Source: DATLZB01 sp035574175
Lineage (GTDB): Bacteria; Pseudomonadota; Alphaproteobacteria; Rhizobiales; Hyphomicrobiaceae
Assembly (NCBI GenBank): GCA_035574175.1
Contig: DATLZB010000177.1
Span: forward strand, 1-49,025
Length of the DNA: 49,025 bases
Direction of reading: 5' to 3'
The notes under the pieces are model-generated. The model was given only the letters and a program-made list of their open reading frames with translations. It had not been told where the DNA came from and ran no database searches. Shown here piece by piece: positions 17,288 to 26,161 of the stretch (the stretch's first letter is position 1; each line of letters starts with the position of its first letter). The position numbers and the translations under genes were made by a program.

Positions 17288-18664
17288 TCAACTGCTTGCA
17301 GCTTCGGTCTCAGCCTCGTTTGCGGGCGGGCGCGCCTGATCAAACGTTGGCCGATCGCTCCAGGTGTAGCGGACGAGAACACTGGAGCGCGCCGAGGAGG
17401 GGAACTTGCCGCTCGGATAGTAGTTCGAGCGGCCGACCCTCAAGACCGCCGCACCGATCAGCTTGTCGGCGACGGCCCCTTCCACGTTGCACCAGACATC
17501 GAGGCTGTAGTTGCCCGGCAGCAGCGGCAGCTCGCGCACCTCGCAACGGAAGGTGCCCGTCTCCGCGATATCGAGGTCGTCGCCGATGACGAGGCGCGAA
17601 GGCATCCAGAACACGCGGTTGCCCCGCTCGTCGCCCACCGCGACGTTGATCGAGGCCTTGCGGCGACCGGCGGCCGTCGCCGCGTAGCCGATATCAAGGA
17701 TGAGCGGCTCGCCGGCGCCAACCATTTCCACGGCGTGTCCGGCCTTGTCGAAAAAGGCGAGACTCGTCAGTTTGACAGCGCCGTTTCCGCTTCGATCCTT
17801 TCGGTCGGCGAGGCGCCAGACCCCCCGGCCATCGGCAATGGCGTGGCCGCTCCCCGAGCCGAGCCCACCGCCAACGCTCTGCTTGCGGGGCGGGCCGTCG
17901 CGGAAGTCCGACAGGTAGCGCTGGATGGTTTCCTCAGCCGCCCCGTCCGCCATGACGGTGCCGTGGTCGAGCCAGACCACCCGCCCGCACAGTCTCTCGA
18001 CGTCGGCCATGCTGTGGCTGACCACCAGCACAGTGCGCTCGCCAGCGCTGACGATCTCGGCTACACGGTCGCGGCAGCGCGCCTGGAATTCGGCATCGCC
18101 CACAGCCAGTACCTCATCGACGATGAGGATCTCGGGCTCGACGTGCACGGCGACGGAGAAGCCAAGACGCACGCGCATGCCGGAGGAGAGGTGTTTCACC
18201 GGCACGTCTATGAAGTCGCCGATCCCTGAGAATTCGACGATGGCATCGAAGCGGCGGGCGAGTTCGCCCGCACTCATGCCGAGGATGGTCGCGTTGAGAG
18301 CAATGTTCTCCCGCCCGGTGAGCTCGTCGTGGAAGCCGGTGCCCACCTCGAGCAGACTGGCGAGCGACCCATAGAGCCGCACGCGACCTCGGGTCGGAGC
18401 GGTGACCCGGGAGAGAATCTTCAGCAGCGTCGATTTCCCGGCGCCGTTGCGGCCGATCACGCCAACGGACTCGCCGCGGGCGATCGTCAGGTTGACGTCG
18501 CGCAGAGCCCAGAAGGCGCGCCCTTCCTTCACCGCACGATCGTCGGAAATCTCGGCGAAACGGCGAGCTGTGCGCGGCCGAACGGCCGGCGGCAGGGAAT
18601 TCATCCGCTCCATTCGATAGAGCTTCCACAGTGACTCGATCTCGATGGCGGGTTCGATAGACAT
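17288..18664 (-). CDS. wzt: Polysaccharide ABC exporter ATPase with C-terminal glycan-binding domain (Wzt-like)
   Basis: A 458-residue ATPase of the O-antigen/teichoic-acid export type. The N-terminal 250 residues hold Walker A GRNGAGKST, the signature LSSGMRVRLGFS, Walker B ILIVDEVLAVGD and the switch His in VVSHSM. Residues 290-440 form a separate beta-rich domain (from VKLTSLAFFDKAG to YSLDVWCNVEG), the place where Wzt proteins recognise the modified end of their O-polysaccharide. It follows the permease by four bases and is the last gene of the long minus-strand run. The ATG at 18664 (MSIEPAIEIESLW) is used; the frame opens further up inside the permease gene. Presence of the C-terminal domain suggests chain-end-dependent export. 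Confidence 0.93.
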   Translation of the reverse strand: MSIEPAIEIESLWKLYRMERMNSLPPAVRPRTARRFAEISDDRAVKEGRAFWALRDVNLTIARGESVGVIGRNGAGKSTLLKILSRVTAPTRGRVRLYGSLASLLEVGTGFHDELTGRENIALNATILGMSAGELARRFDAIVEFSGIGDFIDVPVKHLSSGMRVRLGFSVAVHVEPEILIVDEVLAVGDAEFQARCRDRVAEIVSAGERTVLVVSHSMADVERLCGRVVWLDHGTVMADGAAEETIQRYLSDFRDGPPRKQSVGGGLGSGSGHAIADGRGVWRLADRKDRSGNGAVKLTSLAFFDKAGHAVEMVGAGEPLILDIGYAATAAGRRKASINVAVGDERGNRVFWMPSRLVIGDDLDIAETGTFRCEVRELPLLPGNYSLDVWCNVEGAVADKLIGAAVLRVGRSNYYPSGKFPSSARSSVLVRYTWSDRPTFDQARPPANEAETEAASS

Positions 18665-18668
18665 CCGG

Positions 18669-19496
18669 CTACAGCAGGTCGGTAAGGCGGCGGTCGATGC
18701 GCAGGAAGACGTAAAGCCCCAACCACACCGCAGCCAGCGCAACGGCGCCGGCGACGCCGACGTTGATGGCCGACGGCTGGTCGATGCCGAACAGCGACCA
18801 TCGGATGCCGGAGACCACGGTCGTCAGCGGATTGAGGTCATAGACCGGGCGGAGACCATCGGGGATGATGCTCAGCGGATAGACGATCGGCGAGAGGTAG
18901 AACAACAGTCGCGTACCGGCCGGCACACCATGGCCGAGGTCGGCCTGGAGCGTACAGATGGTCGTGACCAGCAGAGCAGCGCCGAGTGCCAGCAGCAGCA
19001 ACAGCACGACAAAGACCGGCAGGGCCCAGATGTGGGCAACGGGTACCAGGCCGAAGACGATGGAGGCGACCACGACCGCCGCCAGCACGATGCCAAAGTC
19101 GACGGAGCGAACGAGGAGATCGCTGAGCGGAACGATAAGCCGGGGAAAGTAGACCTTGCTCACCAGCGATCGCGACCGCGTCAGCGTCGCTGGCGCCGCA
19201 TTGAGGGTGTTGCCGAACAAGAGCCAGGGAGCAAAGCCGGACAGCAGGTAGATGACGTAGGGCACGTGATCGGGGCCAAGGCGGAGGAACAAGCCGAAGA
19301 CGATCATGTAAGGCAACAGCTCGACCAGCGGGCGAACCATGATCCACCAGTTGCCGAGAAGGGTTCCGCGGTAGCGCCCCTTGAGGTCGCGGGCGAGGAA
19401 ATACCCCAACAGAGGGCGCGCGTTCCAGACCTCTCGCAGCGCTGCGGAAAAGCGCTGCGGCTCGGGGCCGATCTCGATGACGAACGTGCGGCGCAC
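18669..19496 (-). CDS. wzm: Polysaccharide ABC exporter permease (Wzm-like)
   Basis: A 275-residue inner-membrane protein of the ABC-2 polysaccharide export family. It opens with an amphipathic LLGYFLARDLKGRYRGTLLGNWW segment (shown in part: RDLKGRYRGTLLG), the gate-helix pattern of this family. About six transmembrane helices follow, including PYMIVFGLFL, GIVLAAVVVASIVFGLV and FVVLLLLLALGAALLV. The YLSPIVYPLSIIP segment before the last helices is also characteristic. It is adjacent to and upstream of the Wzt-like ATPase, with which it would form the exporter that carries an undecaprenyl-linked glycan across the inner membrane. Confidence 0.93.
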   Translation of the reverse strand: MRRTFVIEIGPEPQRFSAALREVWNARPLLGYFLARDLKGRYRGTLLGNWWIMVRPLVELLPYMIVFGLFLRLGPDHVPYVIYLLSGFAPWLLFGNTLNAAPATLTRSRSLVSKVYFPRLIVPLSDLLVRSVDFGIVLAAVVVASIVFGLVPVAHIWALPVFVVLLLLLALGAALLVTTICTLQADLGHGVPAGTRLLFYLSPIVYPLSIIPDGLRPVYDLNPLTTVVSGIRWSLFGIDQPSAINVGVAGAVALAAVWLGLYVFLRIDRRLTDLL

Positions 19497-19513
19497 TGTA
19501 CCCGTTCCGCCTC

Positions 19514-20506
19514 TTATAGGCTCGTATCAGTCGGGCCGCCCGACAAGGGCCCGCGAGCGGCAGAGCGCAGCCGGGGCCTTGTCGCGGCAAGGGTCACGTC
19601 CAGGACACCGTGGGCGCGGCCAGCGATGCCGTAGGCGTGGCGGAGCACCTTGAAGCGACCGTTGGCCCCAAAGCCATTGGTGCGGAGGATGCTCGCCGCG
19701 TAGTAGGGAAACAGCACGAGGTGGCCGCCGGCGTAGACGATGGAGCGCGCAAGTGAGCGCTTGCCGGTTGCGATGAAGGTGTGTTCCTGCGCGCGCGCGT
19801 TCTCATACTTGCGCTCGAGTTGGTAGCGGCGATCGAGCTTGGCGGGCAGCGTGTAGTGGTGGACGGCAAGCTCCACCGCATAATAGAGCCGATGCTGAGA
19901 AGGCGGCGTCCGCGCGCGATAGCGCTCGACCATCTCTCGATCCTCGCCGAAGGCCATCACGTCACCCTGCATGCCAAGCGCGGTATCGAAGGGACCGAGG
20001 CGGTCGAGCACCGCCCGACGGATGCCGAAATTGCCGCCTGAGACGCTGCCCTTCTCTGAAAACCCCGAGAAGCGTTCGAACTGGCGGACCTCGATGGTAG
20101 GGTCGAACCAGTCGGGCAGCGGCCGATCAAAGTAGGGCAGGATGGGACCGCCGAACAGGTCGGGCCGGAAGCGGCGCAGCACCACCTCGGCGCGGTCTAG
20201 GAACGCCTCGGTGAGTATGGCATCGTCATCGATATAGAGCAGGTACTCCTTAGTGGCGGCCGCTGCGCCGCGATTGCGCGCAAAGCTCAAGCCCGGGGTC
20301 GGCTCAAAGACCCGGCGAAGCCCCGGAATGCGACCGGCGAAGGCGGCGACAACGGCGGCCGTATCGTCGCTCGAGGCGTTGTCCACGACAATGACCTCGA
20401 GATTGAGCCGGTCGGTCACCTCGCGTTCGATGCTTGCCAGCAACTTGCCCAGCAGCGCGGCCCGATTGCGCGTACACGCGATCAGTGAAAGGCCAATCCT
20501 CTCCAC
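19514..20506 (-). CDS. Glycosyltransferase family 2
   Basis: A 330-residue GT-A glycosyltransferase. The N-terminal nucleotide-sugar fold shows LIACTRNRAALLGKLLASI, VIVVDNASSDDT and the metal-binding YIDDDAILTE around residue 91-101, with the GLSFARNRG segment between. A later GNFGIRRAVLDRLGPFD and the acidic GEDREM provide acceptor-site and catalytic-base candidates. The start is a GTG at 20506; no in-frame ATG is near. It lies 17 bases upstream of the permease gene. It would add a sugar to the repeat unit or cap of the exported polysaccharide; linkage and donor cannot be read. Confidence 0.92.
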   Translation of the reverse strand: MERIGLSLIACTRNRAALLGKLLASIEREVTDRLNLEVIVVDNASSDDTAAVVAAFAGRIPGLRRVFEPTPGLSFARNRGAAAATKEYLLYIDDDAILTEAFLDRAEVVLRRFRPDLFGGPILPYFDRPLPDWFDPTIEVRQFERFSGFSEKGSVSGGNFGIRRAVLDRLGPFDTALGMQGDVMAFGEDREMVERYRARTPPSQHRLYYAVELAVHHYTLPAKLDRRYQLERKYENARAQEHTFIATGKRSLARSIVYAGGHLVLFPYYAASILRTNGFGANGRFKVLRHAYGIAGRAHGVLDVTLAATRPRLRSAARGPLSGGPTDTSL

Positions 20507-20660
20507 GCCTTAAACCCCATTCTCCCCGCATCGGACATGGCGAAGCAGTTGCGCACAGTAGCGGGAATCTGCGGCGGGGCAACCGCCCGCGTTCGGTGCG
20601 ACTTGCAAGGCGCAAGGACGGTGTCGTCAGGCGCTGCAGCCCGGGCGTCCGCGACGATCG

Positions 20661-21578
20661 TCAGGCGCCAGAGGCTTTCAGGTCGCGGGCGTAGCGATCG
20701 AGCAGGGGGGCTATGGCGCTCGGCCTGTAGCCCCAGCGGGAGATCGCACGCTCGGAAGAGAGCGTGAAGGAAGGAAGCGGCGCGGAGACCTCTTCGAGGA
20801 CGGCGTGCACGCCGAGGCCCGCTGCCAAGCGCTCGATGGCGGTGCGCAGCGGTATCGCGTCGCCCGCGCCGAGCACTACGGCGTCGAAACCCGTCCACCG
20901 GCGATCCAGGATGCTGGCAACGAAGGCGGCAAGGTCGTCGACGTGCACTGCATTATTGTAGGGGCGGTCGAGATGGAATGCGCCGACCGTTAGCCCCGCC
21001 TGCAGCGCCGCCGCCGTCCGCGACATCCAGTTGCGGTGGGCCCCCGGGCCGAGCACCCCGGGCAGGCGCAGGGCGATGGCCGGCAGACGTTCCGAACGCG
21101 CGGCGAGCATCAGCTCGCAGAGATACTTGCTCATGCCGTAGGCGTCGGGATTGACGATGGGGGTTGCCTCGTCGACCACCTTGGTCCTTATCTCGCCATA
21201 GACCGAGAGCGAGGAGAGCAGCACGAACGCGCGAGTGCCCCAGCGCTCGGCCGCGCCGATCAGACTGGCCGTCGCAGTCACGTTGTCGCGTGCAATGCGT
21301 ACGGCATCGACAGCGGGCGCCGGAGAGGTGGCAGCGGCGTGAACGACGGCCTCGAAGGGACCTGGCAGGTCGAGCCCATCCGCGAGGTCGGCGCGCAACG
21401 TGTACACGCCCGCCACACCGGCGAGGCGGGCAAGGAAGGCGGTCTCGCGCCGATAAAGAGCAACCACCCGGCGCCCGCCCTCGGCTAGCCGGCGCGCGAT
21501 GACGGAGCCTGCAAATCCCGATGCGCCGGTCACCAGGACACACGGAGCGCTCTTGCGCCGCTCAAGCGACGCGCGCAA
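20661..21578 (-). CDS. NAD-dependent epimerase/dehydratase (extended SDR)
   Basis: About 305 residues of an extended short-chain dehydrogenase acting on nucleotide sugars. The N-terminal VLVTGASGFAGSVIARRL is the NAD-binding glycine loop. AVVHAAATSP follows, then LSSLSVYGE with the Ser/Thr position, and YGMSKYLCE with the catalytic Tyr-x3-Lys. The start is uncertain: no ATG lies close, and a TTG at 21578 overlaps the end of the transketolase C-terminal gene by 17 bases and gives a sensible N-terminus. It resembles the protein encoded at 37245-38147 in several segments (for example VVALYRR against VTAIVRR, and NNAVHVDDLA against NNVVHVSDLA), so the locus may hold two related epimerases. Confidence 0.83.
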   Translation of the reverse strand: MRASLERRKSAPCVLVTGASGFAGSVIARRLAEGGRRVVALYRRETAFLARLAGVAGVYTLRADLADGLDLPGPFEAVVHAAATSPAPAVDAVRIARDNVTATASLIGAAERWGTRAFVLLSSLSVYGEIRTKVVDEATPIVNPDAYGMSKYLCELMLAARSERLPAIALRLPGVLGPGAHRNWMSRTAAALQAGLTVGAFHLDRPYNNAVHVDDLAAFVASILDRRWTGFDAVVLGAGDAIPLRTAIERLAAGLGVHAVLEEVSAPLPSFTLSSERAISRWGYRPSAIAPLLDRYARDLKASGA

Positions 21579-22473
21579 GGATTTGCTCGACGGAGAGGCC
21601 GTGGGCGTCAAGCAAGTCCTCCCAGCTTCCGTAGTTGTGGATGAACCGGTCCTGCAAGGTGAACGCATCGAGCCGGCAGCCGGCCTGCACGTCCCAGGCA
21701 ATCTCTTTGGTCTGCGCGGCAAGACCGCCGAGCGGTGCATGCTCTTCGATGACGATGACGCTGGGGTGGTGGCGGAGCGCCTCGGCGATGCCCTCCCGGT
21801 CGAGGGGCTTCAGCGTGTGCGCCGAGACGAGCGATACCGATCGGCCCCGGGCCTCGAGACGGTCGGCGACCTCGGCCGCGAGTTTGGCGATGCAGCCGTG
21901 GGTCAGGATGCACACGTCGCGGCCGCGGCGCAGGTAGCGCAGCTTGCCGAAAACCCACGGCTCCGCGGTGCCCGTCAGCACCGGCTCGCCGGCTTTGCCG
22001 ATCCTGAGATAGACGGGACCCACGTTCTGCCGCGCGCACCAGCGTGTCGCTTCCATGCATTCGGCCGGATCGCACGGGGCGATGATTTGCATGTTGGGGA
22101 CGGCGCCCGCTATGGCAATGTCCTCCTGGGCGTGGTGGGTACCGCCGAGGGTCGAGTAGATTACGCCGGCTCCCATACCGACCACGGTCACCGGCAGGTT
22201 CTGGTAGCAGAGATCGTCGCGGACCATCTCGAACGGCCGATAGAGCGCAAAGGTGGCGATCGTGTAGGCGAACGGGCGACAACCCTTGAGGGCGAGCCCG
22301 GCGCAGATGCCGATCATGCTCTGCTCGGCGACTCCGACGTTGATGAAACGCCCGGGGAACTCGGTGGCGAAGCGGGCCATGTTGCCGGCAGGCGAGATAT
22401 CGGCGACGACCACGTAGATGTCGGGGTTGGCAGTCGCCTCACGATAGAGCGCCTCGGCGAACGTATTCCTCAT
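21562..22473 (-). CDS. Transketolase, C-terminal subunit
   Basis: A 303-residue protein covering the Pyr and C-terminal domains of transketolase. NVGVAEQSMIGICAGLALKG contains the catalytic Glu (about residue 50) that activates thiamine diphosphate. GVIYSTLGGTHHAQEDIAI and the C-terminal VIVIEEHAPLGGLA are also typical. It overlaps the N-terminal subunit gene by ATGA, so the two subunits are made together. Split transketolases are common, but here the pair lies inside a polysaccharide operon with a transaldolase-like protein and a heptose-type pathway. It may therefore produce a dedicated ketose phosphate or place a two-carbon unit on a sugar. Confidence 0.92.
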   Translation of the reverse strand: MRNTFAEALYREATANPDIYVVVADISPAGNMARFATEFPGRFINVGVAEQSMIGICAGLALKGCRPFAYTIATFALYRPFEMVRDDLCYQNLPVTVVGMGAGVIYSTLGGTHHAQEDIAIAGAVPNMQIIAPCDPAECMEATRWCARQNVGPVYLRIGKAGEPVLTGTAEPWVFGKLRYLRRGRDVCILTHGCIAKLAAEVADRLEARGRSVSLVSAHTLKPLDREGIAEALRHHPSVIVIEEHAPLGGLAAQTKEIAWDVQAGCRLDAFTLQDRFIHNYGSWEDLLDAHGLSVEQILARVA

Positions 22474-23309
22474 TGTAAGGTCGCCTCCAGCTCGACGACG
22501 GCTCGGCGGTACTCCTCCGGGCTCGGCGATCGATAGTGCCAGATCGGCTCGTTCTCCATGTAACTCACTCCCTTGCCCTTGGTCGTCCTGCCCACCACCA
22601 TGAGAGGGCAGCTTGCCTCGCGGTGGGCGACGGCGGAGAACAGGGCGGCGCCGTCATGGCCGTCGACTTCGACGGCTTCCCAGCCGAAGGCGCGGAGCTT
22701 GTCAGAGACCGGATAGAACGTCGGGTGTGTTCTCGAGGTGCGGCCGAGGCTCTGGAAGTCGTTGTTGTCGAGGAAGGCGACGATGTTGGAGAGGCCGAGC
22801 GACGAGGCCATCAGGACCGCCTCCCAGGTAGAGCCTTCCTGCAGCTCGCCGTCGCTCAGCACGACGTAGACGATGCCTCCGGTGCCCCTGCCGCGTTCGG
22901 CCAGCGCCATGCCGACGGCCATGGCAAGGCCGTGGCCGAGCGCGCCAGTCGAAGCCTCGATGCCGGGATTGCCGTAGTCCGGATGCACACCGAGCCGCCC
23001 CGTGGGCGTGCAATAGGCGTCGAGATCGGCCCTGTTCAGCACGCCGAGGTGCTCGAGGATCACGTACTGGATTATGCAGCCGTGACCTTTCGACATGACG
23101 ATGGTGTCGGGCGATGGGGCGCCATTAGCGCGGCGGCGCATCAGCGCGTTGTAGATGACGTCGACCATCTCCGTACATGAGAAGGCACCGCCGATGTGCA
23201 GCGCCGGCACCTTCTGCGAAATGTCGAGAATGCGGCGCCGGTAGCGCCGGCAGCGAGCCCGAGCGGCCTTAGCATCGAACTGCTCAGCATGCCTCGTCAT
23301 CGATGACAT
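22470..23309 (-). CDS. Transketolase, N-terminal subunit
   Basis: A 279-residue thiamine-diphosphate-binding half of transketolase. It shows HIGGAFSCTEMVDVIY, the VMSKGHGC segment with active-site His, TGALGHGLAMAVG, and the cofactor/Mg motif SDGELQEGSTWEA continuing to FLDNNDFQ. The start at 23309 has AGGT five bases upstream; an alternative ATG is nine bases on. The gene couples to the C-terminal subunit by an ATGA overlap and follows a methyltransferase gene by eight bases. Length and motif set are complete for this half, so an active two-subunit enzyme is expected. Confidence 0.92.
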   Translation of the reverse strand: MSSMTRHAEQFDAKAARARCRRYRRRILDISQKVPALHIGGAFSCTEMVDVIYNALMRRRANGAPSPDTIVMSKGHGCIIQYVILEHLGVLNRADLDAYCTPTGRLGVHPDYGNPGIEASTGALGHGLAMAVGMALAERGRGTGGIVYVVLSDGELQEGSTWEAVLMASSLGLSNIVAFLDNNDFQSLGRTSRTHPTFYPVSDKLRAFGWEAVEVDGHDGAALFSAVAHREASCPLMVVGRTTKGKGVSYMENEPIWHYRSPSPEEYRRAVVELEATLQ

Positions 23310-23317
23310 GGCGACCT

Positions 23318-23974
23318 CTATTCGATGATGGTCCAGTAGTAATCGCCGGTGTAGCCCGCCTCCGCGAACAGGCGCAGCCAGCCTGCGGGGTAATCATGGA
23401 ACTTGGCGGTCAGCACCCAGCCCTCGAACAGGCGCTTCTGCTCAGGCGTGCGGTAAGAGTCGACCTGCACGAACGCCCGTCCGCCGGAAACCCGCTGCAA
23501 CTCCTTCAAGGCGCGAACGCAGTCGGAGCGGTCGAGGTTGTGGATCGTGTTGAGCGAAACCGCGGCGCGGAAGCTGTTGTCGGGAAACGGGAGCGACACG
23601 GCGCTGCCGAGATGGAGGCGGCCGATCACCTCCGGCTCGCAATGCATAAGCGCGTAGCTGGAGATGTCGAGCCCGAAGGCCTCCAGACCCGGGCACACTT
23701 TCATCAGGTCCTTGACGAGGAAACCCTTACCGGCACCGACGTCGAGCACGCGGTCGCCGGCTCGCAAGCCAAAGTGCGCGATGATGTCGGCAGCCACCGG
23801 TAACCAACGCCCATCGTAGCGGTAGCCACCGTAGCCGTACTCGCGCGGCCCGTCGAAGTAGAGTTCACCGTATTGGCGGGAGATGCGCACATGCTCCTCG
23901 GTCTTGGCCTGTGCGCGGGCGGCGACATTCCGCCGGTTCTTCGGCAGCCTGGCGAGCAGATCGACCTCAGCCAC
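23318..23974 (-). CDS. Class I SAM-dependent methyltransferase
   Basis: A 218-residue methyltransferase. The SAM site is VLDVGAGKGFLVKDLMKV, with FGLDISSYAL after strand 2 and an SLPFPDNSFRAAVSLNTIHN post-II region (shown in part: PFPDNSFRAAVSLNTIHN). The start is a GTG at 23974 preceded by a strong GGAGG six bases away; it overlaps the upstream epimerase by eight bases. A lead-in that includes the preceding gene's end can be discounted. Its place between an epimerase and the transketolase subunits suggests it methylates the sugar made here, but a glycan or lipid substrate cannot be excluded. Confidence 0.87.
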   Translation of the reverse strand: MAEVDLLARLPKNRRNVAARAQAKTEEHVRISRQYGELYFDGPREYGYGGYRYDGRWLPVAADIIAHFGLRAGDRVLDVGAGKGFLVKDLMKVCPGLEAFGLDISSYALMHCEPEVIGRLHLGSAVSLPFPDNSFRAAVSLNTIHNLDRSDCVRALKELQRVSGGRAFVQVDSYRTPEQKRLFEGWVLTAKFHDYPAGWLRLFAEAGYTGDYYWTIIE

Positions 23975-24872
23975 GGGCCACCTCCCCGGCGCGCGAGCGG
24001 CACGCGCGATGCACGCGGGCAAGTCCCCGCTCGAGCGGCTCGAAGTGGAAGTCAGGGAAGGCCTTGTGGCAGGCGGCGATGTCAAAGAAGCGGTGCAGCG
24101 GGCGCGGAGGCGGAGCAGAGCGCGGAACGGCGACGACCGAGGCCGGCGGCTCGTGCTGGCGCGCGATCAGTTCAGCAACCGTGCGAAAGGACGTCGCCAC
24201 CCCCGTAGCCGCGTTGAGGATTCCGATGCTCCGGTGCAAGACCATGCGCACGGCAAGGTCGGCCACGTCCTCAACGGCGACGTGGTCGCGCTTCTCCTCG
24301 CCCTCGCCGAACAGGCTGATGGGCTCGCCGGCCGCCGCTTGGCGGCGGAAGCGGTTGGGGCCATAGGCGGCGTGTGGATCGGCAGCTCCATAAATGAGCG
24401 CGGGACGCAGCGCGGCGAACGGCGCCTTCACGCTGCTGCGGAACATGAGCTCGCGCGCGGCATGCATCATGCCGTGCAGGCTTGATGGCGCTACCGGTGA
24501 GGTCTCGGTCAGGGGAGCGCCGTTCTCGCCATAGACCGCGTCCGAGCTGAGGTAGAGGAGGTGTGCGGGTGGGGTCCGTGCGAAGGCAGCGATTGCCGTC
24601 TCTGCCATGCGCAGGTTGTCAACGAGCTGTGAGGCGCTTCTCGTCGGCGCGACGGCGGCGGCAAAGATCACGGCGTCGGTCGGCGCAAGATGCGCGGCAA
24701 GTTTCGGCACGCCGTCGCCGGACAGCAGATCAACGTCCTCGCGAGTCAGCCCCAGAACGGGGACCCGCGCGGCGGTGAGCGCTTCGACGATGCTCGAGCC
24801 GATGAACCCGCCGGCACCAACGACGAGGCAGCGCTTGGGCGGGGTCGGTGTTGCTTGCAGATGGTTGAGCAT
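23967..24872 (-). CDS. NAD-dependent epimerase/dehydratase (extended SDR)
   Basis: A 301-residue extended SDR. CLVVGAGGFIGSSIVEAL binds the dinucleotide. YLSSDAVYGENG supplies the Ser/Asp region; the usual Tyr-x3-Lys is not obvious, since the expected place reads SLHGMMHAAREL, where Tyr and Lys appear replaced. It may thus be a reductase or epimerase with altered chemistry, or a non-catalytic member. A GEEKRDHVAVEDVADL segment matches the sugar-binding part of nucleotide-sugar SDRs. The ATG at 24872 is 15 bases after the dehydrogenase-like gene, with GGAG upstream. The GTG of the next gene overlaps its stop. Confidence 0.85.
   Translation of the reverse strand: MLNHLQATPTPPKRCLVVGAGGFIGSSIVEALTAARVPVLGLTREDVDLLSGDGVPKLAAHLAPTDAVIFAAAVAPTRSASQLVDNLRMAETAIAAFARTPPAHLLYLSSDAVYGENGAPLTETSPVAPSSLHGMMHAARELMFRSSVKAPFAALRPALIYGAADPHAAYGPNRFRRQAAAGEPISLFGEGEEKRDHVAVEDVADLAVRMVLHRSIGILNAATGVATSFRTVAELIARQHEPPASVVAVPRSAPPPRPLHRFFDIAACHKAFPDFHFEPLERGLARVHRACRSRAGEVARG
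23981..23985 (-). promoter_or_regulatory. Ribosome binding site deciding a GTG start
   Basis: GGAGG on the minus strand, six bases before the GTG at 23974. It sets the start of the methyltransferase inside the end of the upstream epimerase gene and argues against longer ATG starts. Confidence 0.7.
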
Positions 24873-24886
24873 GGAGCGCAGGTCTC

Positions 24887-26161
24887 CTAGCAAACCCGGG
24901 TGCGACCGAGCGTGCGGTAGTCGAGGCCAGCGTCCGCCGCAGCGCCGCCGTCGAGCACGCCATAGGGATCGAGCACGAGCTTGCCGCGCATGATGGTGGC
25001 GAGCGCGACCGGCGCCAGCTCGCGGAACTCGGGCCACGGCGTCATGATGGCGAGCGCATCGGCGCCCGCAGCCGCGTCCAGCGCCGATCGCGCCGCGATA
25101 ACACTCGGATGCGGAGCGGCACTGACCGGCACCACTGGGTCGTACACACGAAGCGGCCAGCGGGTCAGATGCCGGATCAGGTCAACGGCCGGCGCGTTCT
25201 TCACCGAGTCAGTATTCTCCTTGTAGGCAAGCCCAAGGACTGCGATCTCTGCATCGGGCGCGCGCGCGAGTAGTTCTGCGTGCAGCGTGCGCAGCGGCCA
25301 GTCCCTGCGGTGGCGGCCGTTGGCGACAATGGCGCGGATGATCCCGGCCTCGGTACCGTGTTCGCCGGAGAGCGAGACGACCGTGGCGAGGTCGCGCTCA
25401 ATGTTGCCACCGGCAATGCCCAGGCCCGGCGTCAGGTAGGCGAAGCGGCCGATGCGGCGGTCGAGCCTCAGAGCCGGCGCAATCTCGGACCAGTCGGCAC
25501 CGATCCGCTCGCACAGCTCCGCTAGGGTGTCGGCCGTGGCGATCGAGGCGGCGAGACAGCAGTTGACGGCAATCTTGGCGCATTCGGCGCTCTCAAGACG
25601 CATGGGAAGGACCGGGCATGCAAACGCCGCAAGGAAGGCAGCAAAAGCCTTGGGTAGCGGTGCCGCCGGATCGGGAGAACCGATGATGATGCGCTCAGGG
25701 CTTAGGGCGCGCTCGACCGCACGGCCGAACACCAGTGTCTCGACTTGGTAGTAGAGGGGGCGATCGGCTTGCTGGTGGGCCCGCGTGAATCCGGGCGGCA
25801 CCTGGCTCAACACGACGACAACGGCATCGTCCCGGGCGGCGGAGGCCACCCGTTTGATGAGCGCACTCACGGCCACGAGGTCACTGCCGCCGCAAGCGTC
25901 GGTCGCAACGTCCTGCGCGACGTAGACCAGGTCGCAGCGGCGTAGCGTGTCGGGATCGGCAGTGAAGGCGATGCGCCCGCCATGGACGGCAAGGAGCTCA
26001 ACGAGCTGGGGTTCCCTCACGCACAGGTCGCGGGCCGCAAGGCGCGCCACCAGCGCCGGATCCGGATCGAAGGCGAGAACGCTGAAGCCCTTGGCCGCAG
26101 CGGCCGCGGCCGAGCATAGGCCAAGGTGAGTCATGCCGGCGTATCCGACCGTGGGGCTCAT
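24887..26161 (-). CDS. UDP-glucose/GDP-mannose dehydrogenase family protein lacking the catalytic Cys
   Basis: A 424-residue protein of the UGD family, which normally oxidises a nucleotide hexose to the uronic acid in two steps. Present are the N-terminal VGYAGMTHLGL Rossmann loop, SPERIIIGSPD, Lys196 and Asn200 in ECAKIAVN, and the C-terminal VLGLAYKENTDSVKNAPA domain. The catalytic segment, normally GFGGSCFPKD, reads GIAGGNIERD (about 248-257): the Cys is absent and the loop is one residue shorter. A normal four-electron oxidation through a thiohemiacetal is therefore not expected. It could stop at an aldehyde, act reductively or epimerise, or use another substrate. The ATG overlaps the upstream oxidoreductase stop (ATGA). 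Confidence 0.85.
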   Translation of the reverse strand: MSPTVGYAGMTHLGLCSAAAAAAKGFSVLAFDPDPALVARLAARDLCVREPQLVELLAVHGGRIAFTADPDTLRRCDLVYVAQDVATDACGGSDLVAVSALIKRVASAARDDAVVVVLSQVPPGFTRAHQQADRPLYYQVETLVFGRAVERALSPERIIIGSPDPAAPLPKAFAAFLAAFACPVLPMRLESAECAKIAVNCCLAASIATADTLAELCERIGADWSEIAPALRLDRRIGRFAYLTPGLGIAGGNIERDLATVVSLSGEHGTEAGIIRAIVANGRHRRDWPLRTLHAELLARAPDAEIAVLGLAYKENTDSVKNAPAVDLIRHLTRWPLRVYDPVVPVSAAPHPSVIAARSALDAAAGADALAIMTPWPEFRELAPVALATIMRGKLVLDPYGVLDGGAAADAGLDYRTLGRTRVC

